A stretch of DNA of 64,000 bases from Mycobacterium heidelbergense (GTDB taxonomy: Bacteria > Actinomycetota > Actinomycetes > Mycobacteriales > Mycobacteriaceae), in the NCBI RefSeq assembly GCF_010730745.1, contig NZ_AP022615.1, positions 3,968,001 to 4,032,000 on the forward strand, given 5' to 3'. The notes below the pieces were generated by a model. The model worked only from the letters and a program-made list of their open reading frames with translations. It made no database searches and was not told where the DNA came from. This document shows positions 1 through 7,493 of this stretch, in pieces (position 1 is the first letter of the stretch; every line of letters begins with the position of its first letter). A program made the translations under genes and the position numbers.

Positions 1-290
1 TCGAGGCGGTCCAGGAACGTTGCGGTTAGCCGCGACAGCGCCAGGATCGGCTCTGCCGCAAGATGTTCGGTGTTGAGTCGGTAGGTGTTGGTCCTGCCGA
101 CCTGATCACGGAGCACCACGCCCTGGACAGTCAGGCGGGTGAGGACTTTGCGGATGCCTTCCCCCGACGCGGTGGTCAGGATGCGCTGGATCTGGGTGAT
201 CGTGAACGTCACCTCGCTGGTCGCGAGAACGCCGAGCACGTCGCCGTCCAACGTCGGCGTCACCGTGGCGAACGGCCGGTTCAGCTGCAT
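1..290 (-). CDS. Winged-helix protein, probable nucleotidyltransferase (N-terminal part, runs off window)
   Basis: The reading frame starts at ATG 288-290 and is open to the left edge (96 codons seen). A strong ribosome site, AAAGGAGGGG, lies about 7 bases upstream, which fixes the start. The visible part looks like a winged-helix domain: an acidic N-terminal stretch (TPTLDGDVLGVL), a helix-turn-helix around residues 30-60 (EGIRKVLTRLTVQGVV) and a wing (GRTNTYRLN). From memory, mycobacterial proteins with this N-terminus often carry a MNT/KNT-type nucleotidyltransferase domain behind it, as in antitoxin-like or defence proteins, but that part is outside the window. Twin palindromes just upstream suggest autoregulation. 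It lies on the probable mobile-element side of the tRNA fragment at 610-650. Confidence 0.6.
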   Translation of the reverse strand, partial: MQLNRPFATVTPTLDGDVLGVLATSEVTFTITQIQRILTTASGEGIRKVLTRLTVQGVVLRDQVGRTNTYRLNTEHLAAEPILALSRLTATFLDRL

Positions 291-312
291 CGCGCGCCCC
301 TCCTTTATCTAC

Positions 313-342
313 AACTAAAGTTAGAGTATCACAACTATAGTT
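313..342. promoter_or_regulatory. Twin palindromic operators upstream of the winged-helix gene
   Basis: Two near-identical palindromes, AACTAAAGTT (313-322) and AACTATAGTT (333-342), sit 20 bases apart centre to centre, about two helical turns, just upstream of the ribosome site of the leftward gene. This spacing suits two regulator dimers on one face of the DNA. The likely binder is the winged-helix protein itself; that is inference. Confidence 0.5.
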
Positions 343-572
343 GGAATTTCCGCCGCGTGCCACGCCATGGTGGCGATCACGGCCGCATGGTCTTGACGTT
401 GTTAGTGTTATCGGTAGGTGGGCACGGTGTCGACTTTGGGCCTTTGTTCGGCTCTGGCTGGTCTCGCCGCCAGCTCGTCTTTTATTGGTCGTTTATGGTC
501 GAGAAACTACGAGGATCGACGGCGACGATGAGTGTCTAATGAACACTGTAATTGGTTGGCGGACAAGCAAAT

Positions 573-587
573 ACTGGACAGACCAGT
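573..587. promoter_or_regulatory. Short inverted repeat beside the attachment site
   Basis: ACTGG, five bases, CCAGT forms a perfect small inverted repeat 23 bases left of the tRNA fragment. It could be an integrase or excisionase arm site; the position is the only support. Confidence 0.2.
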
Positions 588-609
588 CTGCATCGCACAT
601 GGTGGGCGG

Positions 610-650
610 TAATCCGTTGGTCGCGGGTTCGAGCCCCGCCCGCGCCACCA
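610..650 (+). other. 3' half of a tRNA-Lys gene; probable attachment site (attR)
   Basis: The sequence reads as the 3' part of a tRNA: anticodon-stem strand TAATCCG (610-616), T-arm GCGGG/TTCGAGC/CCCGC (623-639), acceptor strand CCGCGCC (640-646), discriminator A and encoded CCA (648-650). The anticodon-side bases match tRNA-Lys. No D-arm, anticodon or matching 5' acceptor strand (GGCGCGG) is found upstream, so it cannot be a working tRNA. Tyrosine integrases commonly recombine inside tRNA 3' halves, restoring the tRNA at one end of the insert and leaving a fragment like this at the other. With this orientation the insert would lie to the left. Confidence 0.65.
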
Positions 651-688
651 GGAACAGCCCCACGAGGGATGGCGGTTAGATTACTCGT

Positions 689-1600
689 ATGCGCATTGTT
701 CGCCTGTTTGGTGCAGTCCTGACGATCCTCACAGCGGGGTTACTGCTGGCAACCCCCGCCGGCGCGCAACCGCCGTCCAAGCTCACGGATCACATCACTG
801 ACAGCACCGGGGCGTTGACGGATTCCGGTCGGGCGGCGGTCAGCTCGGCAATCGACCGGCTTTACCGCGATCGGCACATCCAGCTGTGGGTGGTCTACGT
901 CGACAACTTCTCCAGGTTCAAACCCGAGAACTGGGCCGACCGAACCCGCAGCGCCAGCGGGATGGGCAACCACGACGCCCTGCTGGCCGTGGCCACCAAC
1001 ACCAAGCTGTACGCGTTCACCGTGCCGCCTAAGGGGCAGGGCCTCACAGCGGCCGAGCTAAACAACCTGCGAAGCAATCAAATTGAACCGGCGGTGGCCG
1101 CCAAAGACTGGAGCGGTGCTGCGGTCGCTGCGGCCGACGGGTTGGACAAATCGGCAAGCTCATCAAAGCGGGCCTGGCTGCCGATCGCGATCGGCGTCAT
1201 CGTCGTCGTGGTCGTAATTGTGGTGATTCTGATGCTCTATCGTGCACGCCGCCGCCGGCGCGCGCGGCGGGTTGACCCCAGCGATGGGCAGGTGAACATC
1301 GAAGGGCGCGATCATTCGTTGGGACAGGCGTTGTCCACGGCGGACGCCAGATTGCGCCAGATCTCCGACTACGTCGCCAGGCATCACGAGAGCATCGACG
1401 GCGAGGCCCAGGCCCGGCTCGAAGAGGCGAAACGGTATTTGGCGGCAGCGCACGGCAAGGAAGCAAGCAACGACACCGAAGCAATCGCGTATGCCAACAG
1501 GGCATCGACGCTGGCCGCTCAGGCGCAAACGCTGGCAAACGCCAACGTGCTAGCAGCCCACCGCCCGCCACGACGTCGAGGCACCGCATCCACACAATGA
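689..1600 (+). CDS. TPM-domain (YgcG-like) membrane protein
   Basis: A 303-residue protein beginning with a signal peptide (cleavage likely after TPAGA, residue 26). A TPM domain follows at about 30-150, with the ITDSTGALTD start and alternating helices and strands typical of this fold. One membrane span lies at about 164-184, then a basic stop-transfer run (RARRRRRARR), then a helical cytoplasmic tail to the C-terminus. TPM domains occur in envelope proteins linked to photosystem repair or phosphatase activity in other organisms; the mycobacterial role is unknown. M. tuberculosis Rv2345 has the same start but is longer, so this copy is short or a paralogue. It is the first gene right of the attachment-like tRNA fragment and converges on the PPE gene. 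Confidence 0.7.
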   Translation: MRIVRLFGAVLTILTAGLLLATPAGAQPPSKLTDHITDSTGALTDSGRAAVSSAIDRLYRDRHIQLWVVYVDNFSRFKPENWADRTRSASGMGNHDALLAVATNTKLYAFTVPPKGQGLTAAELNNLRSNQIEPAVAAKDWSGAAVAAADGLDKSASSSKRAWLPIAIGVIVVVVVIVVILMLYRARRRRRARRVDPSDGQVNIEGRDHSLGQALSTADARLRQISDYVARHHESIDGEAQARLEEAKRYLAAAHGKEASNDTEAIAYANRASTLAAQAQTLANANVLAAHRPPRRRGTASTQ

Positions 1601-1726
1601 TCGGTGGGGTCAAGGGTCGCCAAAAGGAAAGGCCCGCAGACCATTTGATGTGCGCGTCCCGGCAGAGCCAGCTGGCCGAGGCCGTTTTGTAGCCGTACCA
1701 AAGCCTAGGCGCCATCGCCACAAGCA

Positions 1727-3028
1727 CTAATCGATTTTGTCGACGCCAGATGGGGGTGGTTTCACAATCACGATGGGCAATGGGCGGTTCTGGGCAGCGG
1801 TGACGCCCATGGAACGTCCACCCATGCTCGTACCGCTCATGGCGCGTCCCGCCATGCTCGCCAAAGCCAGATCGCTGAGCATGCTTCCCTCGCCTCCCGC
1901 AGCAAGGGCGGGGGCGACGCTAAACCCGCCGCCCGGCAGCGCCTCGGCGGCAAGCCTGATCTCCGGGGCGGCGGTGGTCCACCCGTACGGCACCGACAGC
2001 GCCCCGACCGAGGACGCCTGTGACAGACTCCCCGATACCGCGCCGCCCAATCCCGTTGAGCCCAGCGGGCTGACCGCTGAAGCGAGCCCGGCTCCGACCG
2101 ACCCCGCACTCTCGGCCGCCCCCGCGCCTGCATCCGCCGCCGCAGCCGCGGCCGCACCGCCGCCCTCCATGCCGGCGAAATCGGTCATGGTGCCTAGGAA
2201 GTTGCCCGGCATGTAAAACCCAGACGAAAATATGGTGTTCAGGAAATTGTCGTTCAGGAAGGCGCCCATGGGCGACCCGTCCGTTCCGGCCAAGAAATTC
2301 AGGATTCCCTCCGGCGTCGAGAGGTCCGCTCCCCCGAGCCCGATCGAATTCATCATTGCGGAGGTGGGCGAAGTGGGCGATGTGAGGCCTTGGAGCGCGG
2401 TCGGCACCGCCGACAGCAGCTGCGACAGCTCCGTCTGTATGTTCGACGCTGCCGAGGCGCCCGTGGTCTGGGCGCTTGTGGCGGCCTGCACGGCCTGCCC
2501 CGCCGGGTTGGTGGTCTGCGGTGGCGGCGTGAAGGGGTTCACCGCCGAGGCGGCGGCCGAATCGGCGGCGTAGCCGTACATGGCGGCGGCGTCCTGGGCC
2601 CACATTTCGCCGTACTGAGCCTCGGCGGCGGCGATCGCCGCGGTGTTCTGCCCCAGGAAGTTCGTCGCCACCAGCGACGTCAACAAGCTGCGGTTGGCGG
2701 CGATCACCGACGGCGGCACCGTCATCGCGAACGCCGCCTCATACGCGTTCGCAGCAGCCCTGGCTTGGGTGGCCGCCTGCTCCGTCTGCGCGGCGGTGGT
2801 GCTCATCCACGCCACATAGGGCGCGGCCGCGCCCGCCATCGACGTCGACGCCGGACCTCGCCACCCACTGGTCAGTTCCGAGATCACCGAGGAATAGATC
2901 CCGGTCGCGGAATTCAGCTGGGAGGCCAAGTCGTCCCAGGCGGTCGCGGCGGCCACCATCGACCCCGACCCCGGCCCGGCATACATCAAGCCGGAGTTGA
3001 TCTCCGGCGGTAACGCCCCGAAATCCAT
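1727..3028 (-). CDS. PPE family protein, PPE-SVP type
   Basis: A 433-residue protein. It starts MDFGALPPEINSGLMYAGPG, with the Pro-Pro-Glu motif at residues 7-9, and the usual PPE helical domain spans about 1-175, including a WxG turn (SGWRGP) and the NFLGQN segment. The middle is Ala/Gly-rich. Near the C-terminus SVPYGWTTAAP is the SVP motif that defines the PPE-SVP group. PPE proteins pair with PE proteins and leave through type VII (ESX) secretion. The start has the ribosome site GGCGGGGGA. The gene directly upstream should be the PE partner but is reduced to 28 codons, so this PPE either uses a PE partner encoded elsewhere or is no longer exported. Confidence 0.93.
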   Translation of the reverse strand: MDFGALPPEINSGLMYAGPGSGSMVAAATAWDDLASQLNSATGIYSSVISELTSGWRGPASTSMAGAAAPYVAWMSTTAAQTEQAATQARAAANAYEAAFAMTVPPSVIAANRSLLTSLVATNFLGQNTAAIAAAEAQYGEMWAQDAAAMYGYAADSAAASAVNPFTPPPQTTNPAGQAVQAATSAQTTGASAASNIQTELSQLLSAVPTALQGLTSPTSPTSAMMNSIGLGGADLSTPEGILNFLAGTDGSPMGAFLNDNFLNTIFSSGFYMPGNFLGTMTDFAGMEGGGAAAAAAADAGAGAAESAGSVGAGLASAVSPLGSTGLGGAVSGSLSQASSVGALSVPYGWTTAAPEIRLAAEALPGGGFSVAPALAAGGEGSMLSDLALASMAGRAMSGTSMGGRSMGVTAAQNRPLPIVIVKPPPSGVDKID

Positions 3029-3039
3029 TGTCCCCCGCC

Positions 3040-3126
3040 TTATCCGGCGGCCACCGCACAGCCGGCAGCCTGCAGATTGCTCGCGGTCGCAGCCACCGTT
3101 TCCGGTTGTGCCGTGACGAACGACAT
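3040..3126 (-). pseudogene. PE gene remnant with internal deletion
   Basis: From ATG 3124-3126 the frame reads MSFVTAQPETVAATASNLQ, a textbook PE N-terminus with its Pro-Glu pair, but after 28 codons it ends AVAAG and TAA. A working PE domain needs about 100 residues forming two helices. The end resembles the usual PE ending (AAAG), so the simplest reading is an in-frame internal deletion that removed most of the domain. The remnant lies 11 bases upstream of the PPE start, in the normal PE-PPE operon position, and keeps its ribosome site (CTGAGGAGAG), so it may now act only as a leader for PPE translation. Confidence 0.7.
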
Positions 3127-3335
3127 GACATCTCTCCTCAGCGAGACAGACAGCGCCTACCCGTCTTTAAGCACCGCAAAATGATGCTCTCCCGCGTGGA
3201 CGTTTACTATCCGGAAACGACCCCGACTATCCACTTTTCGTTGCACGACAGCGCATTCGGGATCGATCGCGGACACAACGTCTGAACCCGCACGGGACAA
3301 CGTTGAGAACCGCTACGTATGGCGATCCAGCCGGA

Positions 3336-4298
3336 TCAGTTGGTGGCTGCCAGCGCGCGGCGTCGCGACTGGGAGGGCAGTTCGCCGAACCGACGCGAGT
3401 AGCCCTGGGAAAAGCGACCAAGATGCGTAAAGCCGCACGCGAGGGCCGCGTCCGTAACGGACATTCCATCGACCGGGTCAGTGAGCAGACTGTGGGCGGC
3501 TTCCAGCCGCAGGTTGCGGACGTGAGCCACCGGCGTGGTCCGCCAGTGGCGGCGGAACGCGTTCTCCAGGGCTCGCGTGCTGACGCCGGCAGCGGCCGCG
3601 ATATCTACTAGGCCGATCTCGCCGGCGAGGTTCTCTCGAATGTACCGATCCGCGCGAAACAAGCACGCTGGTAAGTCATCTGGTGCAGACACCGCTACGG
3701 CCGAGTTGGGAAGTAGGTGCAGCAGGGCTTTCGTCAGGTGGTTGCCCGCGCTGCGGTCGATAACGCTTGAGCGCGCACGGCCCTGCGTCGTGAGATCCCG
3801 CCACAAGAACTTGACGAGGTCGTCGAGCGGGCCGGGCAGCGGATCCGAGGATTGCTCGAAAATGACCGGCCGGTCCTCGCTGTCGGCGCGCGCCAGCCGA
3901 TCGACGGGCCTCCGCGGAAGTTTGACGATCAGCTGGGTGGCGTCGCTGCTCCATCGTTCGCGATAAGCAGTGCTGGGATTGACCACATAAAAGCCTCCCG
4001 GACCGATCTCGGCCCGGCCTTCAGTCGTCGTGACGTCGCATGTTCCTGCCAACGTCAGCTGCAGCAGGTAGCAATCGATGAGCCCTGATGTGAAGACTTC
4101 GACATCGGAGCCGTACGAGATCTCGAAAAATGTTATGCAGTCCAGCTGCGCCTGACGAAGCGTAAAATCAACCGTCCCTTCAGGATTTAGCACGCGCAAC
4201 GAGTGACGCCCCAACCGGTCTTGCAGAATCGCGCGAGCCTGATCCGCGTGTCGCGTCCGCAGACTGGTACCGGATGCCGCGTCAGGAGCTACTCGCAT
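3336..4298 (-). CDS. AraC-family transcription regulator
   Basis: A 320-residue regulator. The N-terminal part (about 20-190) resembles the AraC-binding-like cupin sensor (GPGGFYVVNPSTAY). The C-terminal part (about 215-315) is the double helix-turn-helix DNA-binding domain, with IAAAAGVSTRALENAFRR for the first HTH and the family signature in ACGFTHLGRFSQGYSRRFGE. The frame is open further upstream inside nicT; ATG 4298 is chosen because it has a ribosome site (GGGATGGAG) and gives a standard AraC length. It follows nicT after a 20-base gap on the same strand, so the two are probably cotranscribed. Whether it senses nickel or a carbon compound cannot be told from sequence. Confidence 0.85.
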   Translation of the reverse strand: MRVAPDAASGTSLRTRHADQARAILQDRLGRHSLRVLNPEGTVDFTLRQAQLDCITFFEISYGSDVEVFTSGLIDCYLLQLTLAGTCDVTTTEGRAEIGPGGFYVVNPSTAYRERWSSDATQLIVKLPRRPVDRLARADSEDRPVIFEQSSDPLPGPLDDLVKFLWRDLTTQGRARSSVIDRSAGNHLTKALLHLLPNSAVAVSAPDDLPACLFRADRYIRENLAGEIGLVDIAAAAGVSTRALENAFRRHWRTTPVAHVRNLRLEAAHSLLTDPVDGMSVTDAALACGFTHLGRFSQGYSRRFGELPSQSRRRALAATN

Positions 4299-4318
4299 GT
4301 CACTCCATCCCGGCGTGG

Positions 4319-5449
4319 TTAGCGGGAAATCTCCTGCTGCACGGCCCATTTCACCTCGATTCGGCCGTAGCGCCAGACGAGTAGGGCGATCGCCCAGGTG
4401 AGGACGAACATTCCGACGACGACGAAGCCGACGGTGTTGAGGTCGAGCCCACCGAGCCAGTCCCAGAAGGTGCCGTGCCAGCCGAATTGGCCGGCGAACA
4501 GGCCGAGCAGTTCGATGCTGCCGATCAGCAGCGCGACGGCCACCGAGAGCCCGGTGATGGTGATGTTGTAGTAGATCTTGCGCACAGGGTTGGAAAAGGC
4601 CCAACCGTAGGCGAAGTTCATGAACGAGCCGTCGATGGTGTCCAGCAGGCACATGCCGGCGGTGAACAGCACCGGCAGACACAGGATGGCGTACCAGGGC
4701 AGCCCGGCCGCCGCGCTGGTGCCGGCCAAGACCAGCAGCGCGATCTCGGTGGCGGTGTCAAAGCCCAGCCCGAACAGCAGCCCGACGGGGTACATGTGCC
4801 AGGACTTGGTGATCGAGGTGGTGAAGCGGCCCAGGAGGCGGTTGAGCAGGCCGCGGTTGTTCAGGTGGCGGTCGAGTTCGGCCCCGTCTTTTTCCAGGTC
4901 GTAGTCGCCGCGACGCAGTCGGGCGAACACCCGCAGGATGCCGACCAGGACGATGACGTTGAGCAGGGCGATCAGGTACAGGAACACCCCCGAGACGCTG
5001 GTGCCGATCAGGGCGGTGTAGTGATGCAGCGTCGAGGAGTCGTCTTGGACGGGTCCGATGAGGGCCTTGGCCCCGGTCGCCAGCAGCAGCGCCAGCGCAA
5101 AGACCACCGTGGAGTGGCCCAGCGAGAAGAAGAAGCCGACGGCCAGGGGGCGCTGCCCGTCGCTCATCAGCTTGCGGGTGGTGTTGTCGATGGCGGCGAT
5201 GTGGTCCGCGTCGAACGCGTGCCGCAGCCCCAGCGTGTAGGCCGTCAGCCCGACACCGATGCCAAAGGCCTTGCCGCCCACGCTGAGCCGCGCCGGATCC
5301 ACGACGCCCACCAGGGTGATCCAGCCGACCAGATGCAGCGCGACGACCACGGCCAACATCGATCCCATCCGCAGCCACTCATCGGGAGACGATGCACGGC
5401 GCAGCCTGGACCACCACGACAGCTGCGGCTTGATGGTGCCGATGGTCAT
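4319..5449 (-). CDS. nicT: Nickel/cobalt transporter, NiCoT (HoxN/NixA) family
   Basis: A 376-residue inner-membrane permease with about eight membrane spans. All NiCoT signatures are present: RHAFDADHIAAIDNTTRK in the second span (metal selectivity), FFSLGHSTVVF, LGFDTATEIALL, and AGMCLLDTIDGSFMN. Length and motifs match M. tuberculosis NicT (Rv2856). It imports Ni2+ (or Co2+), for example for urease or hydrogenase. It heads an apparent two-gene unit with the AraC regulator. Its upstream region (5450-5976) shows no riboswitch or metal-regulator box that I can recognise. Confidence 0.92.
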   Translation of the reverse strand: MTIGTIKPQLSWWSRLRRASSPDEWLRMGSMLAVVVALHLVGWITLVGVVDPARLSVGGKAFGIGVGLTAYTLGLRHAFDADHIAAIDNTTRKLMSDGQRPLAVGFFFSLGHSTVVFALALLLATGAKALIGPVQDDSSTLHHYTALIGTSVSGVFLYLIALLNVIVLVGILRVFARLRRGDYDLEKDGAELDRHLNNRGLLNRLLGRFTTSITKSWHMYPVGLLFGLGFDTATEIALLVLAGTSAAAGLPWYAILCLPVLFTAGMCLLDTIDGSFMNFAYGWAFSNPVRKIYYNITITGLSVAVALLIGSIELLGLFAGQFGWHGTFWDWLGGLDLNTVGFVVVGMFVLTWAIALLVWRYGRIEVKWAVQQEISR

Positions 5450-5976
5450 CCCGCGTCACCTTCCCCGTGAACCAAGACACAGCAAAGTGAATCTATGCCT
5501 TCATGCGATCAACTTGCAAGTGTGCTGGTGGTTGCCGCCCGTCGGTCGCCGGCTGCGGACGAAACGCAGTGGAAATGCGGACGAAACCGCCCGGCGTCGA
5601 TCGCGTTGTGTCTGAATTGCGGGTAGACGGAAGGTTTCGCACGCAGCGGGCAAACTCGCTCGTGAGGCGCGACGCTGAAGGGGTGCCCACCAAACCACCG
5701 GCGTCTGCGACGTTTCGCGCACGAGCTACGCATTGGCAATGACGTACGCGGACAAAGCCGCGAAGTCGGCGCCGGATGTGGCCAGCAAAGCCGACGGTGA
5801 ACATCGCCAGGGGGCGATGGCCTACCTTGCGGGGGCCGTCATGTTCATGTGCCAGGCGGAAATGGTTGACCCACCCGAAGCGCCGAGCGGTTCCTGACGG
5901 AGCCGACCGCCGCCGAATCCCAGTGTGGCACAGGAGCCCCGAGTAAACACGCGAAGTCGCTACCCGTGGTAACCGC
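5450..5976. other. Long intergenic region upstream of nicT
   Basis: These 527 bases separate the leftward nicT start from the 3' end of the leftward lipoprotein gene. They must hold the nicT promoter. No cobalamin riboswitch core, NikR-type box or other metal-responsive palindrome was recognised. The only gene-like signal is the small frame at 5739-5897. Confidence 0.4.
5739..5897 (+). CDS. Possible small protein (52 residues), unrecognised
   Basis: The frame from ATG 5739 to TGA 5895-5897 encodes an Ala-rich, weakly amphipathic peptide (MTYADKAAKSAPDVASKADG... ending EAPSGS). Third-codon GC is about three quarters, compatible with mycobacterial coding. An in-frame TTG at 5733 is another possible start. 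No clear ribosome site precedes it and I do not recognise the family, so it may be chance. Confidence 0.3.
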   Translation: MTYADKAAKSAPDVASKADGEHRQGAMAYLAGAVMFMCQAEMVDPPEAPSGS

Positions 5977-6711
5977 TCATGTTTGTGGTACCGCCGCGGC
6001 GATCTTGGCGACGACCTCGCCCGCTTGGTTCACGGTGTCGAATCCACACCACAGCGTCTCGATGATGACGTTGTTGCGCACTCCCATCGCGCGCTGGCAC
6101 GCAAAGCCGTCGCCGCCGCCGAGCGTATGCATGATGGCCAGCGTGTTGTCGGTGGACACCAGCTCGCCCAAGGTCCACGTGACCGGGTCGCTGTCGGGTT
6201 GGGTGATGGTCAGTGACCGGTGGGCGCAGGCGGACCACCGCGGTGTGGCTTGGCCGAAGAATTGCTGGGCCGCGTCGGCGTCGCGGAACCCGACCACGGC
6301 CTGCAACAAGGCGTGCTTGCGCGAGTCGGCCGGCGAGTGGGCGTTGTCGAGGAGCCGGCCCCGCAACGCCACCCAGCCGCTGCCGCCGTAGACGGCGGCC
6401 TCGGTCGGCGAATAGACATCCAGACAGTTCCGATCGGCAACCAGGCCCTCGCCGTGCGACATCTCGGAAAACTGCCTGCGCAGCGTCATGGTCGTCGTTT
6501 GCCCAATGGCGTCGACGTCGCGGGCGCTCAACAGCAAGTCCCCCAAGTGTCGGTCGGGGATCGTCGGCGGCCGCCAATGACCGAGGCCGGGAGCCGCCGT
6601 CGGGCGCCCGACGGCGGACACGGTGCAGCCGGTCAGCGCCAGGCACAGACCCACCACCGCGAGGATGACGTAGCACACGACACCGGCGGGTTTGAATGCC
6701 TTCACTGACAT
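5977..6711 (-). CDS. Lipoprotein with PknH-like sensor domain
   Basis: A 244-residue exported lipoprotein. The signal peptide ends in the lipobox ALTGC, so Cys after LALTG is the lipidation site. The rest matches the PknH extracellular-type domain: DLLLSARDVDAIG near the start, spaced Cys residues (NCLDVYSP, WSACAHRS, FACQRAMGV, ETLWCGFD) that form two disulfides in PknH, and the C-terminal AGEVVAKIAAAV helix. In mycobacteria this domain is either fused to a kinase or made as a free lipoprotein (LppH/LpqQ-type); the free form is thought to bind an unknown ligand. ATG 6711 is preferred over ATG 6720 because AGGAG lies 9 bases before it rather than touching it. Confidence 0.8.
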   Translation of the reverse strand: MSVKAFKPAGVVCYVILAVVGLCLALTGCTVSAVGRPTAAPGLGHWRPPTIPDRHLGDLLLSARDVDAIGQTTTMTLRRQFSEMSHGEGLVADRNCLDVYSPTEAAVYGGSGWVALRGRLLDNAHSPADSRKHALLQAVVGFRDADAAQQFFGQATPRWSACAHRSLTITQPDSDPVTWTLGELVSTDNTLAIMHTLGGGDGFACQRAMGVRNNVIIETLWCGFDTVNQAGEVVAKIAAAVPQT

Positions 6712-6957
6712 TGCGGTCATCTCCTGTCTGATTCTCAACCCCGTACAACACCGAAACGGAGGATTAAATTCGGTGTGTCGTCGACGCGCGCCCCCGCCGG
6801 GTGAGCGCCGACGTTTCATCGCCGCCCGATCCGATTGGTCCTGTGAAATCACCCAAACGCCGGTCGAGGAGGCCGTGCAACGATTAAATCAGTACCGAGT
6901 GGCATTGAGCCCGCATCGAATACTCGGGAGCTGGTCGTTGACCGGAGGAGGACCGCC

Positions 6958-7308
6958 ATGACGGCAACCGCGGCGAGAGGCCATCATGGCCGACCATCGC
7001 CGGACGACGGAAAGGTGACGTCTGCGATGAGGCATCTGCTACGCCGTTGCGCGATCGGCGCCTTCGCTCTCGTGTTGCCGGGATTGCCGACGATCGGACT
7101 CTCCGCGCCGGCGATAAGCAGGGCCGACGACCAGTGCGCCCCCGGCTGGGTGTGGAGCCCCGATTTGAACCAATGCGTGTTCTGGCTTCCGACCGCAAAC
7201 GGACCCGGCGGCCCGGGTGGTCCGGGCGGACCTGGGGGACCAGGCGGACCGGGGGGACCCGGTGGGCCCGGCGGCCCGGGAGGGCCGGGCGGCCCCGGAC
7301 GGCACTAG
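6958..7308 (+). CDS. Small secreted protein with collagen-like GGP/GPG repeat tail
   Basis: A 116-residue protein in three parts: a long polar start (1-23), a signal peptide (MRHLLRRCAIGAFALVLPG..., cleavage near SRADD), and a short mature domain with two Cys (DDQCAPGWVW...NQCVFW) followed by about 12 glycine-glycine-proline triplets to the end. ATG 6958 has an excellent ribosome site (GGAGGAGG, 6 bases away); the alternative ATG 7027, exactly at the signal peptide, has a weaker AAAGG. The Trp/Cys mature head suggests a disulfide-closed surface module on an extended, collagen-like stalk. Function unknown. A longer protein with the same repeat type lies at 8256-8951. Confidence 0.7.
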   Translation: MTATAARGHHGRPSPDDGKVTSAMRHLLRRCAIGAFALVLPGLPTIGLSAPAISRADDQCAPGWVWSPDLNQCVFWLPTANGPGGPGGPGGPGGPGGPGGPGGPGGPGGPGGPGRH

Positions 7309-7433
7309 GGCCGGCTCGCTTCCCGCGCTGTGCGACCCGGGCCCGATCGCCCGAACAACAAGGCGCCCAAGCACCTCCGGTGGTTGTTAAGCTGGCTAAA
7401 TAACGCTCCACCGCGACATTGGAGGGCACGCCT

Positions 7434-7493
7434 ATGCGACGTTCCGAAGGCGAACCGAACACCGTTCACCGTGGCCTCGTGCTCGGCACATGA
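7434..7493 (+). CDS. 19-codon leader peptide coupled to the methyltransferase
   Basis: ATG 7434 is preceded by GGAGGG at the right distance (7 bases) and reads MRRSEGEPNTVHRGLVLGT, then TGA 7491-7493, which overlaps the methyltransferase start (ATGATG). The methyltransferase itself has no good ribosome site, so ribosomes probably load at this leader and restart. No obvious attenuator codon run is present. It could also be a misplaced remnant of the gene's true N-terminus. Confidence 0.4.
   Translation: MRRSEGEPNTVHRGLVLGT

Noticed and set aside
610..650. Functional tRNA-Lys gene
   Set aside because: The D-arm, anticodon and 5' acceptor strand are missing upstream, so only the 3' half exists.
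2390..3013. Long rightward frame opposite the PPE gene
   Set aside because: It is the antisense of GC-rich PPE codons with very high Arg/Gly content; the PPE reading is unambiguous.
5450..5976. Possible cobalamin riboswitch or NikR box before nicT
   Set aside because: No B12-box or paired NikR half-sites recognised. Covariance-model search would decide.
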